Assembly: GCA_038562375.1 (NCBI GenBank)
Contig: JBCFAY010000019.1
Coordinates: 1 to 61,737, forward strand
Direction: 5' to 3'
DNA: 61,737 nucleotides
Origin: JBCFAY01 sp038562375
GTDB taxonomy: Bacteria; Bacillota; Clostridia; Christensenellales; CAG-138
A program made the translations under genes and the position numbers. Under the pieces are notes generated by a model. That model ran no database searches. It saw nothing but the letters and a program-made list of their open reading frames with translations, and was not told where the DNA came from. Positions 27,133 to 35,578 of the stretch are shown here, one piece after another; position 1 is the stretch's first letter; every line of letters begins with the position of its first letter.

Positions 27133-27780
27133 TTATGCCTCAACTCTCATCAAAGTTTTTGCTAATTTTACCGCTTCAAACGCGTCGTCCGAGTATCCGT
27201 CGGCGCCGATTTTCATCGCAAATGCCTCCGTTACGGGGCCGCCGCCCACGATTACTTTGACGTCGGCATACTTGGGGTTATGTTTGATCAACTCGACGGT
27301 TTCCTTCATAAAAGGCAGTGACGGCATCATAAGCCCCGACAAGCAGACGAGCTTGGCGTTGACCTCGTCAATCTTAGCGATGAACGATTTGGAAGGAACG
27401 TCCACACCCATGTCATACATTTCAAAGCCGTTCACGCTCAACATCATCTTGACCATATTTTTGCCGATATCGTGCATATCGCCCGCGACGGTGCCGATGA
27501 TCCCGCGAACCGCCCCGCTGTTTTGACCGCCGACAGGAACATATTTCAAGAATTCTTCCTGCAAAGCGTCCACGACTTCTGCCGCAATCATTAAATCAGG
27601 AAGAAAGATTTTCAACGTACTGAATTGCTCTCCCAATTCATTCAAAGTGGGCTCCACGCAATTGCTGATAACCGATTGAACAGTATCGCCATTGTCAATT
27701 AGTCCGTGCAGTTCTTGAACTGCAACAGCATCCTCACCGTCGATAATGGCCTCACGTAAAACGGAGTATTTTTCGAGCAT
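27133..27780 (-). CDS. Corrinoid methyl-carrier protein (module 3, MtmC-like)
   Basis: 215 residues. N-terminal helical cap (1-90) and B12 domain with GDMHDIGKN (His103 ligates cobalt), a CLSGLM segment and IVGGGPV. AGGAGG lies five bases before ATG 27780. It is the first gene of the module-3 catabolic operon and follows a near-perfect sigma-A promoter with an overlapping palindrome. It accepts the methyl group from the 25759-27129 enzyme and is the likely substrate of the shared UroD-type methyltransferase encoded divergently. Confidence 0.93.
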   Translation of the reverse strand: MLEKYSVLREAIIDGEDAVAVQELHGLIDNGDTVQSVISNCVEPTLNELGEQFSTLKIFLPDLMIAAEVVDALQEEFLKYVPVGGQNSGAVRGIIGTVAGDMHDIGKNMVKMMLSVNGFEMYDMGVDVPSKSFIAKIDEVNAKLVCLSGLMMPSLPFMKETVELIKHNPKYADVKVIVGGGPVTEAFAMKIGADGYSDDAFEAVKLAKTLMRVEA

Positions 27781-27855
27781 AAGAACCTCCTGAAATGTGC
27801 TTTTGTAAATTAGTTTTTTTGTACTTGAATCTATTGTGATCCGGTTGTATAATTA

Positions 27856-27873
27856 TTTAAACGATCGGTTAAA
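27856..27873. promoter_or_regulatory. Candidate TetR operator at the module 3 transcription start
   Basis: An 18-base palindrome is centred on CGATCG, with TTTAAA to the left and GTTAAA to the right (one mismatched pair). It starts about nine bases past the -10 box, so a bound dimer would block the consensus promoter. The second TetR paralogue (31676) is the nearest candidate regulator. Confidence 0.5.
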
Positions 27874-27882
27874 TTTTATTGA

Positions 27883-27911
27883 ATTATATCACTGCGGATT
27901 TCGTATGTCAA
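27883..27911 (-). promoter_or_regulatory. Consensus sigma-A promoter of module 3 operon
   Basis: On the minus strand TTGACA (27906-27911), a 17-base spacer and TATAAT (27883-27888) form a perfect consensus promoter about 100 bases before the corrinoid gene. Such a strong promoter implies tight control by a repressor. Confidence 0.85.
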
Positions 27912-27920
27912 CACATATGT

Positions 27921-27937
27921 TTATAAGTTCTTATAAT
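27921..27937 (+). promoter_or_regulatory. Palindrome overlapping a -10 box for the plus-strand UroD-type gene
   Basis: TTATAAG (27921-27927) and CTTATAA (27930-27936) form a perfect inverted repeat with a 2-base spacer. It overlaps TATAAT (27932-27937), the probable -10 of the plus-strand gene starting at 28015. The matching -35 is weak, consistent with an activated or repressed promoter. Confidence 0.4.
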
Positions 27938-28014
27938 CAAAGAGCATTCAAAACATATATGAAACTCAGCAATCCGCTGTGAAAATGCAAAAAAAATATA
28001 AGGAGGAATTTACA

Positions 28015-29367
28015 ATGAACGGGCACCAATTGATCGAAGCAACATTTCGTCATCAGGTAACTCCAAGATCACCCTGGGTTCCTTTCGCGGGTGTACATGC
28101 CGGCAAGTTAAAAGGATATACCGCCACGGAGGTGTTGACGGACGCCGACAAATTATATCGATCTTTATTGGAGGTTCATCGCCTGTATATGCCCGACGGC
28201 ATGCCTATTTGTTTTGACCTGCAATTGGAAGCCGAGATATTGGGCTGCGAACTGCTGTGGGTGGACGACAATCCGCCTTCCGTAAGAACGCATCCTTTGG
28301 AAAACAGCGACGAAATCCCTACCAGAACGTTGCAACGCACCGATGGCCGTATTCCGATCGTAATGGAGGCGGCACGGCGCATGAAAACTTTGGTAGGTAA
28401 GGAGACAGCGCTCTACGGTTTGTTCTGCGGGCCTTTTACACTCGCCTCCCATCTGCGCGGCACCGCTCTGTTCAAAGGAATGAAACGCAATCCAGACTAC
28501 ATTAAGTCCCTGATTTCTTATTGCACGGATATCGGCATACAGATGGCAGACTATTACGCCGAGTGCGATATGGATATCATTGTTCCGGTGGACCCGTTGG
28601 TGAGCCAAATCTCTCCCGAACATTTCACCGAGTTCTTGACCGAACCATATACCCGCATTTTCGAACACATTCGGAACAAGGGAAAATTCTCATCGTTCTT
28701 TGTGTGCGGAAACGCTCTGCGCAACATCGACGTTATGTGTAAAACCCATCCGGACGGTATTTCGGTAGACGAAAACATCCCCATCGCCACGGCCAAAGCT
28801 ATCACCGATCCGTACAATATTTGTATCGGGGGCAATATACCTCTTACGACAGTAATGCTTTTTGGAAATCAGCAGGATAATATCAAATTCGTCGTGGATA
28901 TGATCGATAGCTTGGATGATACGCGCAATTTCATCGTATCCCCGGGGTGCGATATGCCCTATAACACGCCGATGGAGAACACCATCGCAGTGGCTGAAAC
29001 CGTGCGTGATCTCAACAAATATCGCGAGCTGATCGAGAACTATGAAAGCACCGGCCTCGACGATATCGATGTGGTTTTACCGGACTATGAAAATCTTGAC
29101 AGACCGCTTCTGGAGTGCTTTACTCTGGACTCCGCCTCATGCGCGGCTTGTACCTATATGTGGGCCGTCACCTGCGACGCAAAGAAGCGGTATAAAGACG
29201 CGATCGATATCGTGGAATATAAGTACACCCGCCTGGAGGACATTGCGCGCATCAAAAAAGTAGGCGTACAAAATTTACCCAGCCTTTATATCAACGGAAA
29301 GCTGGCGTACGCTTCGATCATTCCCAATCAGGAGGAATTGTTCGCCAAAATCGATGCGCTACTGTAA
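28015..29367 (+). CDS. UroD/MtbA-like methylcorrinoid methyltransferase fused to a thioredoxin-like domain
   Basis: 450 residues. Residues 1-345 match the uroporphyrinogen decarboxylase/MtaA-MtbA/CmuA fold, which moves methyl groups from methyl-corrinoid proteins to a thiol or folate acceptor. Residues about 365-450 form a thioredoxin-like domain with a Cys376-AA-Cys379 pair and a cis-Pro region (VGVQNLPSLYINGK). The zinc site of MtaA/MtbA is His-x-Cys plus a distal Cys. Here it reads Phe229-Val-Cys231 with Cys312, so the histidine is missing. The acceptor may therefore differ from coenzyme M. AAGGAGG precedes ATG 28015. Shared by all three modules, since it is the only such gene. Confidence 0.82.
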   Translation: MNGHQLIEATFRHQVTPRSPWVPFAGVHAGKLKGYTATEVLTDADKLYRSLLEVHRLYMPDGMPICFDLQLEAEILGCELLWVDDNPPSVRTHPLENSDEIPTRTLQRTDGRIPIVMEAARRMKTLVGKETALYGLFCGPFTLASHLRGTALFKGMKRNPDYIKSLISYCTDIGIQMADYYAECDMDIIVPVDPLVSQISPEHFTEFLTEPYTRIFEHIRNKGKFSSFFVCGNALRNIDVMCKTHPDGISVDENIPIATAKAITDPYNICIGGNIPLTTVMLFGNQQDNIKFVVDMIDSLDDTRNFIVSPGCDMPYNTPMENTIAVAETVRDLNKYRELIENYESTGLDDIDVVLPDYENLDRPLLECFTLDSASCAACTYMWAVTCDAKKRYKDAIDIVEYKYTRLEDIARIKKVGVQNLPSLYINGKLAYASIIPNQEELFAKIDALL

Positions 29368-29464
29368 GCGTAGCCGTCATATGGTGAAACGGACCGCGCC
29401 GGGAGCCGCACACGTCATTCATCCGGGGCGAACACTATCATAGGAAATGCCAAGCAGGCTCCAT

Positions 29465-30964
29465 CTAAAAATACATGGCGTTTTTGAAGTTTTTGGAGAA
29501 TGCCGGGGAGGTGCTCAATTCAATGGTATGCATTTGTTCGGCAATGCGCAATGATTCTTCCCACTTTTCCCGGCTTTGAAGGATTTGCCCCGCGCCGTTA
29601 CAGGCGGCATTACCGATTGCCCGGGATTTTGATGCGCAGGCCGGAGGGATCAACCCGATTTTCTCGGCGCTGGCCGGCCGTAGAAAACTCCCGAACCCGC
29701 CGCAAAGAACGATCTGATCGATGTCCTGATAATCCAGGCGGCACTCCTGCAGCAGCGTGTCCATGCCGGCGCGAATAGCGCCTTTGGCCAACTGTAATTG
29801 ACGAATGTCCCGCTGGTCGATATAGACGTCGGTATCACATAAGTTAACTTTGGGTTGTGCCAAACGCCCCTTTGCATCCATCTGGTCACTTTGCAATAAG
29901 GCTGCCGCCGCATCGATCAGTCCGGATCCGCAGATGCTTTTTGCTTGAACGCCGCCGATAGTCGTACAGGATATCAGTCCATCTTTATATTGGACGCTGT
30001 CGATAGCGCCATCTACCGCATTGCCGCCGCATGCGATGCCCGCACCTTCAAAAGCAGGTCCGGCAGCAGTCGAACAGCAGACAATCCTAGCATCGGTACG
30101 AAGGGCCATCTCACCGTTGGTACCGGCATCCACCAGCAGGATGTTCTTGTTTTGGTGAACGATGCCGCTGGCTAGCACACTGCAGGTAATGTCTGCTCCG
30201 ACATAGGCCGATATGCACCGGGGTACCGTAACAGGCACGGCCTCAAAATACTCAAACCCCAAATCAAATGTGCCGCCGAACGGCGTGTTCATGATAAAAG
30301 GAGCATATGCAAGTGCTTTGGGTTCCAGACCAAATAGAATGTACAACATAGTGGTATTACCCGTCACCACGATATGGCGGATTTCCTCGGGCGCAATGCC
30401 TGCCTGCCCGCAAAGGCGTCTCAATAGCAAAGATAGCTGGGCTTTGATCTTCTTCTGAAGGGGGACAACCGAGTGCTCGTTACAGTGGACAATGCGGGTA
30501 ATCACATCCGCACCATAGGGAAGCTGAGCGTTTCTCTCTCCTACAACAGCGATCGGCTTTTTGGCGTCATGGCAGAAGATCTGACCCACGACCGTTGTAG
30601 TACCGATATCGATCGCCGCGCCGTATCCATTTTGGTATAGCGGCTCCAGGTTACCTTGCCAGGATACGTACGCCGACTCTATAGCCATATTGCCCTCGTT
30701 GGAAAGGATGATGGTACACGGGCCCTCCACCTTCGTAAAGCATGCCAGGCGCTTGTTCCCTTCAGGTAACAAGGCCAATTCCTCTTTCGTCGGCGCGCTT
30801 ATAGCACCGTGAACCTCTACAAGGCATTTGCCACATTGATGGTTCCCGCCACAGGGCGTGGAAAGAGGAGCTCCAGCAGCTTGGATCACCGAAAGCAGAG
30901 TATCTCCGTTTTCAGATTGCGCCGTAATGCTCCTGTCTTCGAATTCAATGGTGACTTTGGGCAT
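29465..30964 (-). CDS. Reductive activator of corrinoid enzymes (ASKHA, DUF4445 type)
   Basis: 499 residues. An N-terminal plant-type [2Fe-2S] domain (Cys38, 44, 47 and 75; STPCGGNHQCGKC) is followed by a long ASKHA ATPase domain (AIDIGTTTV, VTGNTTMLYILFG, VDAGTNGEM, CGSGLIDAAAALL, CGGFGSFL). It belongs to the RACo/RACE group that uses ATP hydrolysis to reduce inactive Co(II) corrinoid to Co(I). ATG 30964 has GGAGG five bases upstream. An upstream in-frame start at 31018 lacks one. It is convergent with the UroD-type gene and probably serves all three corrinoid proteins. Confidence 0.9.
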   Translation of the reverse strand: MPKVTIEFEDRSITAQSENGDTLLSVIQAAGAPLSTPCGGNHQCGKCLVEVHGAISAPTKEELALLPEGNKRLACFTKVEGPCTIILSNEGNMAIESAYVSWQGNLEPLYQNGYGAAIDIGTTTVVGQIFCHDAKKPIAVVGERNAQLPYGADVITRIVHCNEHSVVPLQKKIKAQLSLLLRRLCGQAGIAPEEIRHIVVTGNTTMLYILFGLEPKALAYAPFIMNTPFGGTFDLGFEYFEAVPVTVPRCISAYVGADITCSVLASGIVHQNKNILLVDAGTNGEMALRTDARIVCCSTAAGPAFEGAGIACGGNAVDGAIDSVQYKDGLISCTTIGGVQAKSICGSGLIDAAAALLQSDQMDAKGRLAQPKVNLCDTDVYIDQRDIRQLQLAKGAIRAGMDTLLQECRLDYQDIDQIVLCGGFGSFLRPASAEKIGLIPPACASKSRAIGNAACNGAGQILQSREKWEESLRIAEQMHTIELSTSPAFSKNFKNAMYF

Positions 30965-31675
30965 TCTTTCCTCCGGTATCGATGGATAAGGAATGGAGTT
31001 CGCGCATTCGGCAGCCACTTAGGGTAATTGCCGTACCGCGCTGGGTATTTGGCGGGTAGAGAAAGCACTTTACCCCTATTGGATAAGGCCTGGAAATAAC
31101 GTGCGTCCAGTATACCGCGCAAAAAAAGACGATGTCAACCCAAGAGAAAGGGTAATTTTATATGAACAGAATGATACTGACCTTAAGAGCCTCCGTTCAG
31201 AATACCGTAGATGATTGGCTGCATATCGATGCCCTTGGTGATGATATTGCCATAGAATCCGCTGGGTTTACACATGCACCATTCACGCTGACACGTCCGA
31301 TTCGTATTGCCTGCAATGGTAATACTATTGCCCGGAACATCCTGGATTTCCGGAAACCTTGTTGTGTCTGGCCGCTGGATTTTGTGGCCACCTAGTGATA
31401 TCATTAGAACACCCTGATTCCCGGTTCTCTGCGCAAAGAAGTGAACCGGTGCATTCTGAATTCGAGAATTTTTATCCTTTAGGGCAATATTTCCATAAAA
31501 AACCGGCTTATGTATAATGCTTTAATGAGAACCCGGTATACCTGATTCTTCGCTGTTGACGCGAATACGCCGCAAACTATATTACGTCCGGGTCAAGGTT
31601 TCCAGCATCATCTGCCGATTGATCGCGTTAATTAGATTCTCTTTACACAAAATGCATGAAGGAGACACTTAGTGA
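30965..31675. other. Non-coding stretch between corrinoid activator and second TetR gene
   Basis: 711 bases between divergent genes. Overlapping open frames of 73 and 77 codons at about 31162-31404 lie on opposite strands and resemble nothing I know, so they are not annotated. A TTTAAC/GATCGC-like AT-rich section before 31650 may hold the regulator's promoter. No RNA gene or strong palindrome recognised. Confidence 0.4.
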
Positions 31676-32266
31676 ATGAAAAATAACATTGCTGAAGATG
31701 TAATTTTACAAGCAGCACTTGAGACCGTTGCAGAAAATACAATCGGAAAAACAAGCATCAGAATGATCGCCGACAAATGCGGTATGCAAAAGGCAAACTT
31801 GCTTTATTATTTTAAAACAAAAAACGATCTCCTGATCGCCCTGTATAACAAAATCCAAGCCTTGTATTTAAAAAATCGGCAAGCCATTTCCGAAATCCAC
31901 AGCGAGGATAATTTGCGTTCACAGCTAAATGTGTTTTTCGGTCAAAAGAAGATGCTCATACAAAATGAGCCGGTATATGACAGGGTGCAACTGGACTTTT
32001 GGAATCAGAGCCAAATTGATAAGTCGTTCGACGAAGTCGTGATGGAACCCTATGCACTGTGGCGAAAAGACATCAAAGCCGTGATTGATAAATACTTGCC
32101 GGATGTTGAAGAGAAAAAGAAACAGCACGCCGCTGTGCTCATGGTTTCGATTATGATTGGATGTTCCATCCAATGCTCGCAAACGCACCCAGAAATCGAT
32201 CTGGATACGTATTTTGATGAGTCCCTAGAAATTGTATTGCAGTATTTAGGAGTTCAAGAAACATAA
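31676..32266 (+). CDS. TetR/AcrR-family regulator, paralogue of the 7962 gene
   Basis: 196 residues. The helix-turn-helix is at about 7-53 (DVILQAALETVAENTIGKTS, then KANLLYYFKTKNDLLIAL). The ligand domain shares FFGQKK, QLDFW, LWRKDIKAVIDKYLP and IDLDTYFDES with the module-1 regulator (FFTQKK, FDFW, WRKAIADTIAEYLP, FDLDVYFEL). ATG 31676 follows GGAGACACTTAGTGA. It closes the methyltransferase island. By position it is the likely regulator of module 3 and the shared genes, possibly sensing a ligand related to that of its paralogue. Confidence 0.88.
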   Translation: MKNNIAEDVILQAALETVAENTIGKTSIRMIADKCGMQKANLLYYFKTKNDLLIALYNKIQALYLKNRQAISEIHSEDNLRSQLNVFFGQKKMLIQNEPVYDRVQLDFWNQSQIDKSFDEVVMEPYALWRKDIKAVIDKYLPDVEEKKKQHAAVLMVSIMIGCSIQCSQTHPEIDLDTYFDESLEIVLQYLGVQET

Positions 32267-32922
32267 TCTGTTTTGATATTGAAATATAAGATTCTTTAAT
32301 AAAATCGTTCCACACTGCTCTGCGAACCTCCAATAGCTCTGTTATAGACTCACCGGTGACAGGCATGACATGCATGGCAAATATAGTCGCTGGTATTTTT
32401 GGATCAACGGTTGGCAGTGAAACTGGAAATCGTGTGAGCATTGCTGCCTGTTCCGTTATGGGGATGAGTCACATCTTCTCTAATAACAAGGAATCAAAAG
32501 CTACTTGCTAAGATACCCCGTTGCATTTCTTCCCACCAAATAAAAAATGTATTTGGAGTGGGCCTTTTCCCTATGGAATAACATATTAAATTTAAATCCT
32601 TCAACCCTGCCTGAATTTAGATACATATTGCGATGTAACAAAAGTTCCGTCCCGGATGTATGGGAGTTGCCCAATATTCTCGGCATAAATTTTGCAGAGA
32701 GACTATGCTGCTAATTCATTAAAAAAATCAGTGAACTACGGGGCGCACTTTGCGCCTGTTTTTTATTGGACATTACCGATTACCTTTGAAATTCAAAAAG
32801 TGAGCCTATCCCTGTATAGCTTAGGATTAGGCTGGCCCAAAGTTCGAAATTGCCCTCGCTGCCGCTCTCCGCCAACCTTCGTTCCGATTTTCCCACTTCA
32901 AAAATCGAAACGGAGGGCCCCT
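32267..32922. other. Non-coding/degenerate stretch at island-mobile element boundary
   Basis: 656 bases. On the minus strand at about 32295-32441 a stretch reads AMLTRFPVSLPTVDPKIPAT and then VMPVTGESITELLEVRRAVW. It has the feel of real protein but no start or continuation, possibly the scar of a lost gene whose family I do not recognise. From about 32700 the DNA resembles the leader of integrative-element regulator genes. Nothing else supported. Confidence 0.35.
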
Positions 32923-33345
32923 ATGACAAGGATCAATCTGCGGGATTATTACCCATTTTATGTAGCCGACTGTTTTATCGACGTACCGGATGAAATTGCC
33001 GCCCTGCTGCTGGCCCAGGCGCGCTATGAGGCTGCCTATCAGCGCCAAACATACCGGCACAGGGCGTATTTCTCCCTCAATCGGGATGATGGCATTGAGC
33101 ATGATATCCTGTTCCTATTACTGTCTCCCTGCGAAATATACGAACGTAAGATCACAAACGAACAGCTTTATGCAGCCATCGCCAACCTGCCGGACAAGCA
33201 AGCCAAGCGAATTTACGCGCACTTTTTCCTTGGATTGAGCATTGGTGAAATCGCACGATCTGAGGGGGTATCACCTGCCAGTATTTCCGGTTCTATAGCC
33301 CGCGGGTTAAGAACACTAGAGAAGTATTTAAAAAAATCTCTGTAG
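32923..33345 (+). CDS. Sigma-70 region-4-like regulator of an integrative element
   Basis: 140 residues. The N-terminal YYPFYVADCFIDVPDEIAALL, the YRHRAYFSLNRDDGIEHD block and a C-terminal region-4 helix-turn-helix (GLSIGEIARSEGVSPASISGSIARGL) are typical of small sigma-factor-like proteins on Firmicute conjugative elements. ATG 32923 follows CGGAGGG. The longer in-frame extension upstream lacks a ribosome site. It is the first gene of the element fragment with xis and int. Confidence 0.82.
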   Translation: MTRINLRDYYPFYVADCFIDVPDEIAALLLAQARYEAAYQRQTYRHRAYFSLNRDDGIEHDILFLLLSPCEIYERKITNEQLYAAIANLPDKQAKRIYAHFFLGLSIGEIARSEGVSPASISGSIARGLRTLEKYLKKSL

Positions 33346-33808
33346 GCCACTAAAAAACGACCCTAAAATGTCCTGATTAGTGAGAGGGATATTTTCCTCT
33401 CCAGCGAACTTTCAAAACTTCATATCCAACCGTTCAGATACATTAGCTGTATGGTGAGCAACGCGGCATATGCGCCAAGACTGCCTGCGGATAAGAATCC
33501 GTCAAAACGATAGCATCAAAGGCACGAGCGATAAATCCCTGCCGCAAAAGACCTGTAGCACAGGTCCTTGCCGTGACCCATACAGACCTATAATGATACT
33601 TCTGAAATAGCCCGTCCGCAGAGGGGGGTGGCTGAAATGCCAATGCGGCCATCGCTATGGCCGGTCTGAACGGTTGCCCCGCGCATCGGGGAGTAGTGTC
33701 GAATAGATGTGCATTAAAAACCTGAACGGCGGCGGCCTTTGTGCGCAGATGCGCGGTCAATGACGGGCCGCCGCCGTTTTCTTTATAAAGCGGAAAGGAG
33801 GCGGCGTC
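33346..33808. other. Leader region upstream of the excisionase gene
   Basis: 463 bases without a supported gene. Near its end the arms AACGGCGGCGGCC (33725-33737) and GGCCGCCGCCGTT (33766-33778) form a strong GC-rich stem followed by TTTTCTTT. This is a terminator just upstream of the excisionase ribosome site that could insulate or attenuate xis-int. Confidence 0.55.
33725..33785 (+). terminator. Terminator or attenuator before xis-int
   Basis: A 13-bp perfect stem with a 28-base loop and a T-rich tail (from 33777) lies 24-30 bases before the excisionase start. The position would make xis-int expression depend on read-through (inference). Confidence 0.6.
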
Positions 33809-34030
33809 ATGGCTGCCAAACCAACCACCAAGCCGATAGAGGTTCTTCCTATGCTCAAAACAGTGGAACAAATGAGCAGGATATCCGGCATTGGCGAAAA
33901 TAAGCTGCGGGAACTGATGGACAATCACGAAATCGAGTTTGTTCAGAATGGCAACCGCCGCCTTTTGGCTGACGCCGCTATATGGGATTGGTACGAACGG
34001 AACAAGGTTTGCGCCGGGAAGGAGCGATAA
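33809..34030 (+). CDS. xis: Excisionase (Tn916 Xis-like)
   Basis: A 73-residue small winged-helix DNA-binding protein. MLKTVEQMSRISGIGENKLRELM and FVQNGNRRLLADAAIWDWYE match the MerR-like fold of Tn916-family excisionases that direct recombinase action toward excision. AAAGGAGG lies seven to eight bases before ATG 33809. The stop abuts the integrase start (34032), so the two are co-translated. Confidence 0.85.
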   Translation: MAAKPTTKPIEVLPMLKTVEQMSRISGIGENKLRELMDNHEIEFVQNGNRRLLADAAIWDWYERNKVCAGKER

Positions 34031-34031
34031 G

Positions 34032-35354
34032 ATGTCTGTTATATCCCGGCAGGTAAAAAATAAGCGCGACGCCAACGGTGTTCTAACCGGCAGGCCCGGT
34101 ACGGTATACGATGTGAACATCAAATACAAGTACGGCAACGAGTGGCGTCAGTATGCCAAAAAGGGTTTTGCGACTAAGAAGGACGCCCAACAGCATGAAG
34201 CTGAAATGAAAACCAAGTTATCCTCTCCGAGCTATACGCCAACGGTCGTTGCCCAGGGCAAGCAGACCGTACGGGAATATATGGAAACCTGGGTAGAGCA
34301 GCATGGCAAGGTCAATCTTCGTCCCAGCACGTTTGACAGCTACAAGGGGTACATCCGCAACCACATCGTTCCCAATATCGGGCATGTACAGCTTAGGGCA
34401 CTTACTCCGGCTATGCTGGACGCCATGTTTCAAAAAATGTTTGATAAGGGTCTTTCACAAAGCTCCGTGCGCTATGCCCAGCGCATTATGAGCGTGGCGC
34501 TGGAGGCCGCTCGGAAATATCGCTACATAGAGCACAATCCGGCGCGCGATATTCTTACGAAATTCGGCAAAGGGGGTAAGACCCTCGAACCATATACCGT
34601 GGCTCAAATGCAGCAACTCATGAGCCATGTGATCGGATCAGAATGGGAGATGCCGATCATGCTGGCCGGTATGTACGGGCTGCGTATGAGTGAGATTTTG
34701 GGTCTGCGTTGGAATAACGTAAATATGGAAAAGGGTACCTTCGCTGTAATTGAACAGCTCCCTTTTAAGCTCCCCGCAGGCACAACGACAATTGATGAAA
34801 TGGCCCCTGTCAAGGGCAAGGGCGCGGACGGTTCCGGTGAAAGGACGCTGCCAATCACGGATACTACACGCCCCTATTTTGAGCGTCAGCTTAATCTTCA
34901 GGCCCGGCAGCGCGAAATGGCGAAAAGCGGAGGCGGGATATACTACGAAAACAATCTAGTGGTAGGCAGGCCGGCTGGAAAGCCCTTTAGAAGGGATCGG
35001 GTTTCAAGCGACTTTGCTCAAATGCTGCGGCGTTTGGACCTACCGCACCTTCGCTTCCATGACCTACGGCATTCGGCAGCTACGAACATGCACCAGTTGA
35101 CCGGGGATTTTTATACCGTGGGCATGATCCTCGGCCACAGCTTGAAAGGCATGGGCATCCAACTCGGCATTTCCACCAATATGGAGGCCATGACGGCCAA
35201 CTACGTCGATGTACGCCTGGAGCGCAAGCAAATCGTTCTGGACGCCTACCACAACGCTCTGCATCAGAAAAGGGAACAGGCCATAAAGCATGAATCTGAT
35301 GTAGCCGACGCCATAAAAAAGCCGAAGAAAAAGAGCCTCGACATGGAGCGTTAG
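34032..35354 (+). CDS. int: Tyrosine recombinase/integrase
   Basis: 440 residues. An N-terminal AP2-like arm-binding domain (VYDVNIKYKYGNEWRQYAKKGF), a SAM-like core-binding domain (TVREYMETWVEQHGKVNL) and the catalytic domain follow. Catalytic residues are Arg in YGLRMSEILGLRW, HDLRH (His-x-x-Arg), LGHS and the Tyr of MTANYVDV. ATG 34032 has GGAAGGAG upstream. An earlier in-frame start inside xis is rejected. It points at tRNA-Ser, 224 bases downstream, the likely attachment site. Confidence 0.92.
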   Translation: MSVISRQVKNKRDANGVLTGRPGTVYDVNIKYKYGNEWRQYAKKGFATKKDAQQHEAEMKTKLSSPSYTPTVVAQGKQTVREYMETWVEQHGKVNLRPSTFDSYKGYIRNHIVPNIGHVQLRALTPAMLDAMFQKMFDKGLSQSSVRYAQRIMSVALEAARKYRYIEHNPARDILTKFGKGGKTLEPYTVAQMQQLMSHVIGSEWEMPIMLAGMYGLRMSEILGLRWNNVNMEKGTFAVIEQLPFKLPAGTTTIDEMAPVKGKGADGSGERTLPITDTTRPYFERQLNLQARQREMAKSGGGIYYENNLVVGRPAGKPFRRDRVSSDFAQMLRRLDLPHLRFHDLRHSAATNMHQLTGDFYTVGMILGHSLKGMGIQLGISTNMEAMTANYVDVRLERKQIVLDAYHNALHQKREQAIKHESDVADAIKKPKKKSLDMER

Positions 35355-35544
35355 CACGTATCGTTTTATATCGTCCCGACAATCCTTACAGGCTTTTAGC
35401 AGATGTTGTTACCATTTTTCTTCCACGGCTTGCATAAAAAATAAGCGCCATACATTCCGAACAGAGGCCGCATGGTAACATGTTGCCACGATTTTGTTAC
35501 CACGAGCCTTTTACATAGCATAGGGCAATCGTTCAGGCAAAGGG

Positions 35545-35578
35545 AAACCCGCTAAAATCCTTAGATTTAGCGGGTTTT
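35545..35578. terminator. Hairpin between int and tRNA-Ser
   Basis: AAACCCGCTAAA and TTTAGCGGGTTT form a 12-bp stem with T-rich ends. On the plus strand it ends in TTTTT, so it can terminate int transcription. On the minus strand it lies directly after the tRNA CCA end. It may also be part of the attachment region. Confidence 0.6.

Noticed and set aside
27781..28014. Cobalamin riboswitch upstream of corrinoid genes
   Set aside because: No B12-box-like core; the region is instead a compact promoter-operator.
31162..31404. Small genes on either strand between the corrinoid activator and the TetR gene
   Set aside because: Overlapping opposite-strand frames without recognisable domains; ribosome site weak.
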